A stretch of 6,315 nucleotides of DNA from an uncultured Clostridia bacterium (GTDB lineage Bacteria > Bacillota > Clostridia > UBA1381). A program made the position numbers and the translations under genes. Shown here in pieces: positions 5,786-6,315 of the stretch; position 1 is the stretch's first letter; every line of letters starts with the position of its first letter. The notes under the pieces are model-generated. The model saw only the letters and a program-made list of their open reading frames with translations. It did no database searches and was not told the origin of the DNA. The DNA is taken from NCBI GenBank assembly GCA_944391635.1, contig CALXUL010000343.1:1-6315 (forward strand), given 5' to 3'.

Positions 5786-5942
5786 ATGAAATTTAACAAA
5801 AAAATTAGCCATTATTGATGTTTTAATAATCATTAATTTGGAAATTGGAATTAGCACTAACAAGGTTAAGGAAAGCGACCTTAATAACCTTATCAATGAC
5901 TCTTTTCAATTAATTAGCCAAATGGAGAAATTTATTCATTAA
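5786..5942 (+). pseudogene. Small ORF broken (or slipping) at a run of seven A
   Basis: GGAG in a purine-rich AAAAAAAGGAG sits eight bases before ATG 5786, the best ribosome binding site in this stretch. As written, translation gives only MKFNKKISHY before a TGA at 5816-5818. If one A is removed from the run of seven A, or if the ribosome or polymerase slips by one there, the frame stays open for 51 codons to the TAA at 5940-5942. The product would be MKFNKKLAIIDVLIIINLEI followed by a polar tail ending LISQMEKFIH. The first half has a lysine-rich start and a hydrophobic stretch like a signal peptide or small membrane anchor, although Asp and Glu interrupt it. I do not recognise the family. 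A decayed secreted peptide, a small membrane peptide, or a gene expressed by slippage are all possible. Confidence 0.5.
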
Positions 5943-5979
5943 AAATATGCGTGGTGCTAGTTAAGTCGTTTTAGTTAAT

Positions 5980-6003
5980 AAAAAAGTCCAATCGGATTAG
6001 ACT
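5980..6003 (-). terminator. Leftward terminator at the IS982 left end
   Basis: On the minus strand AGTCTAAT-CCG-ATTGGACT makes an eight-pair stem (one U-G pair) and runs into six T. On the plus strand the corresponding pair is a C-A mismatch and there is no T-run. It should stop leftward transcripts leaving the IS982 element. Confidence 0.6.
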
Positions 6004-6044
6004 CAAGTTGTAACTTAAATTAAATAGAAAAGAGACTGATCTAA

Positions 6045-6315
6045 TTGAACTATCTCAAGCTTAATCGTTTTCCTCACCATTTACAAGTTAGCTTTGCTCG
6101 GTTAAATGCAATTTGTCGTTCTTTATACAAGCTTTGTGCTCCTGATGAGCTGAAGTACCGTAAAAATATTGATCAGGTTAAGCTCTCAGACAGTTCCATT
6201 TTAGCAATGCTTATTTGGCAAACTGAAATTGGCATCGAATCTCAAAGAAGATTTTGTAAATTCTTCGTCTCATTCTCGATTTAATCGTCGGGCACGAATG
6301 CTTTTGCCTCTAATG
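6045..6315 (+). pseudogene. IS982-family transposase, 5' part with frameshift, runs off the right edge
   Basis: The probable start is TTG 6045, preceded by AAAAGAGA at about 14-7 bases. The protein begins NYLKLNRFPHHLQVSFARLN and contains VKLSDSSILAMLIWQTEIGI and ESQRRFCKFF. This is the conserved N-terminus of IS982 transposases (vKLSD...lLlWQ.E.GIESQRRF). The frame hits TAA at 6282-6284, but the neighbouring frame, entered near 6261-6268, continues SSHSRFNRRARMLLPLM, the expected next motif (SRFNRR). A single indel has therefore broken the gene. Family transposases are about 290-300 residues. The catalytic DDE residues lie outside the window. Confidence 0.85.

Larger units (their letters stand above)
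5428..5979. other. Mostly non-coding stretch between membrane gene and IS982
   Basis: These 550 bases contain no complete long gene. Three things can be seen: a 13-base palindrome just upstream of the membrane-gene promoter (5445-5457), a perfect short hairpin (5586-5603), and a small broken ORF with a strong ribosome binding site (5786-5942). The remaining sequence is very AT-rich, with no tRNA, repeat array or recognisable protein fragment. Confidence 0.5.
5980..6315 (+). mobile_element. Left part of an IS982-family insertion sequence, cut by the window edge
   Basis: The stretch holds the upstream region and the first 90 or so codons of an IS982-type transposase. The left boundary is an estimate based on the hairpin ahead of the gene; terminal repeats were not identified. 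The element continues beyond the right edge, so whether it is complete is unknown. The frameshift in its transposase gene suggests it is inactive. Confidence 0.7.

Overview
The window is AT-rich DNA from a low-GC Firmicute, most likely the genus Lactobacillus. This is inferred from the codon use, the strong GGAGG-type ribosome binding sites, and the ISL3-, IS30- and IS982-type transposase fragments typical of lactobacilli. No rRNA or tRNA gene, CRISPR array or core housekeeping gene is visible. It reads as an accessory, defence-island-like segment in which functional cassettes sit between decaying insertion sequences.

Layout. Positions 1-468 hold a minus-strand type II toxin-antitoxin pair: a RelB/DinJ-type antitoxin followed by a YafQ/RelE-type toxin that runs off the left edge. 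Positions 515-885 are the left end of an ISL3-family element, frameshifted and truncated. Positions 886-1122 hold no recognisable gene, but the reading frame of the next gene stays open for 47 codons past its stop. Positions 1123-3707 are the centrepiece: a two-gene minus-strand operon coding for a Cap4/DUF4297-like PD-(D/E)xK nuclease and, overlapping by ATGA, an SMC/Rad50-like ABC ATPase. Positions 3834-4377 are an IS30-family remnant on the plus strand with a compensated frameshift pair, two internal deletions and a nonsense codon. Positions 4419-5369 code for an unrecognised six-helix membrane protein (minus strand) with its own promoter. Positions 5428-5980 are largely non-coding but contain a small frameshifted ORF with a very good ribosome binding site. 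From 5980 to the right edge is the start of an IS982-family element, also frameshifted.

How the genes work together. The nuclease and ATPase almost certainly act together: translation is coupled, and a DNA-cleaving effector paired with a DNA-structure-sensing ATPase is the architecture of Lamassu (LmuA/LmuB) and ABC three-component (ABC-3C) conflict systems. No third component (LmuC or a middle component) is visible beside them, so this looks like a minimal, compact variant. The membrane protein lies upstream on the same strand and is separated from the nuclease by the IS30 remnant. It may be a former neighbour of the system, but nothing in its sequence proves that. The toxin-antitoxin pair at the left edge fits a defence or mobile-region setting.

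All three insertion-sequence fragments keep their left end, and each left end carries a hairpin followed by a T-run when read leftward (on the minus strand). These are predicted outward-facing terminators. All functional assignments are from motif reading only; no database search was possible.
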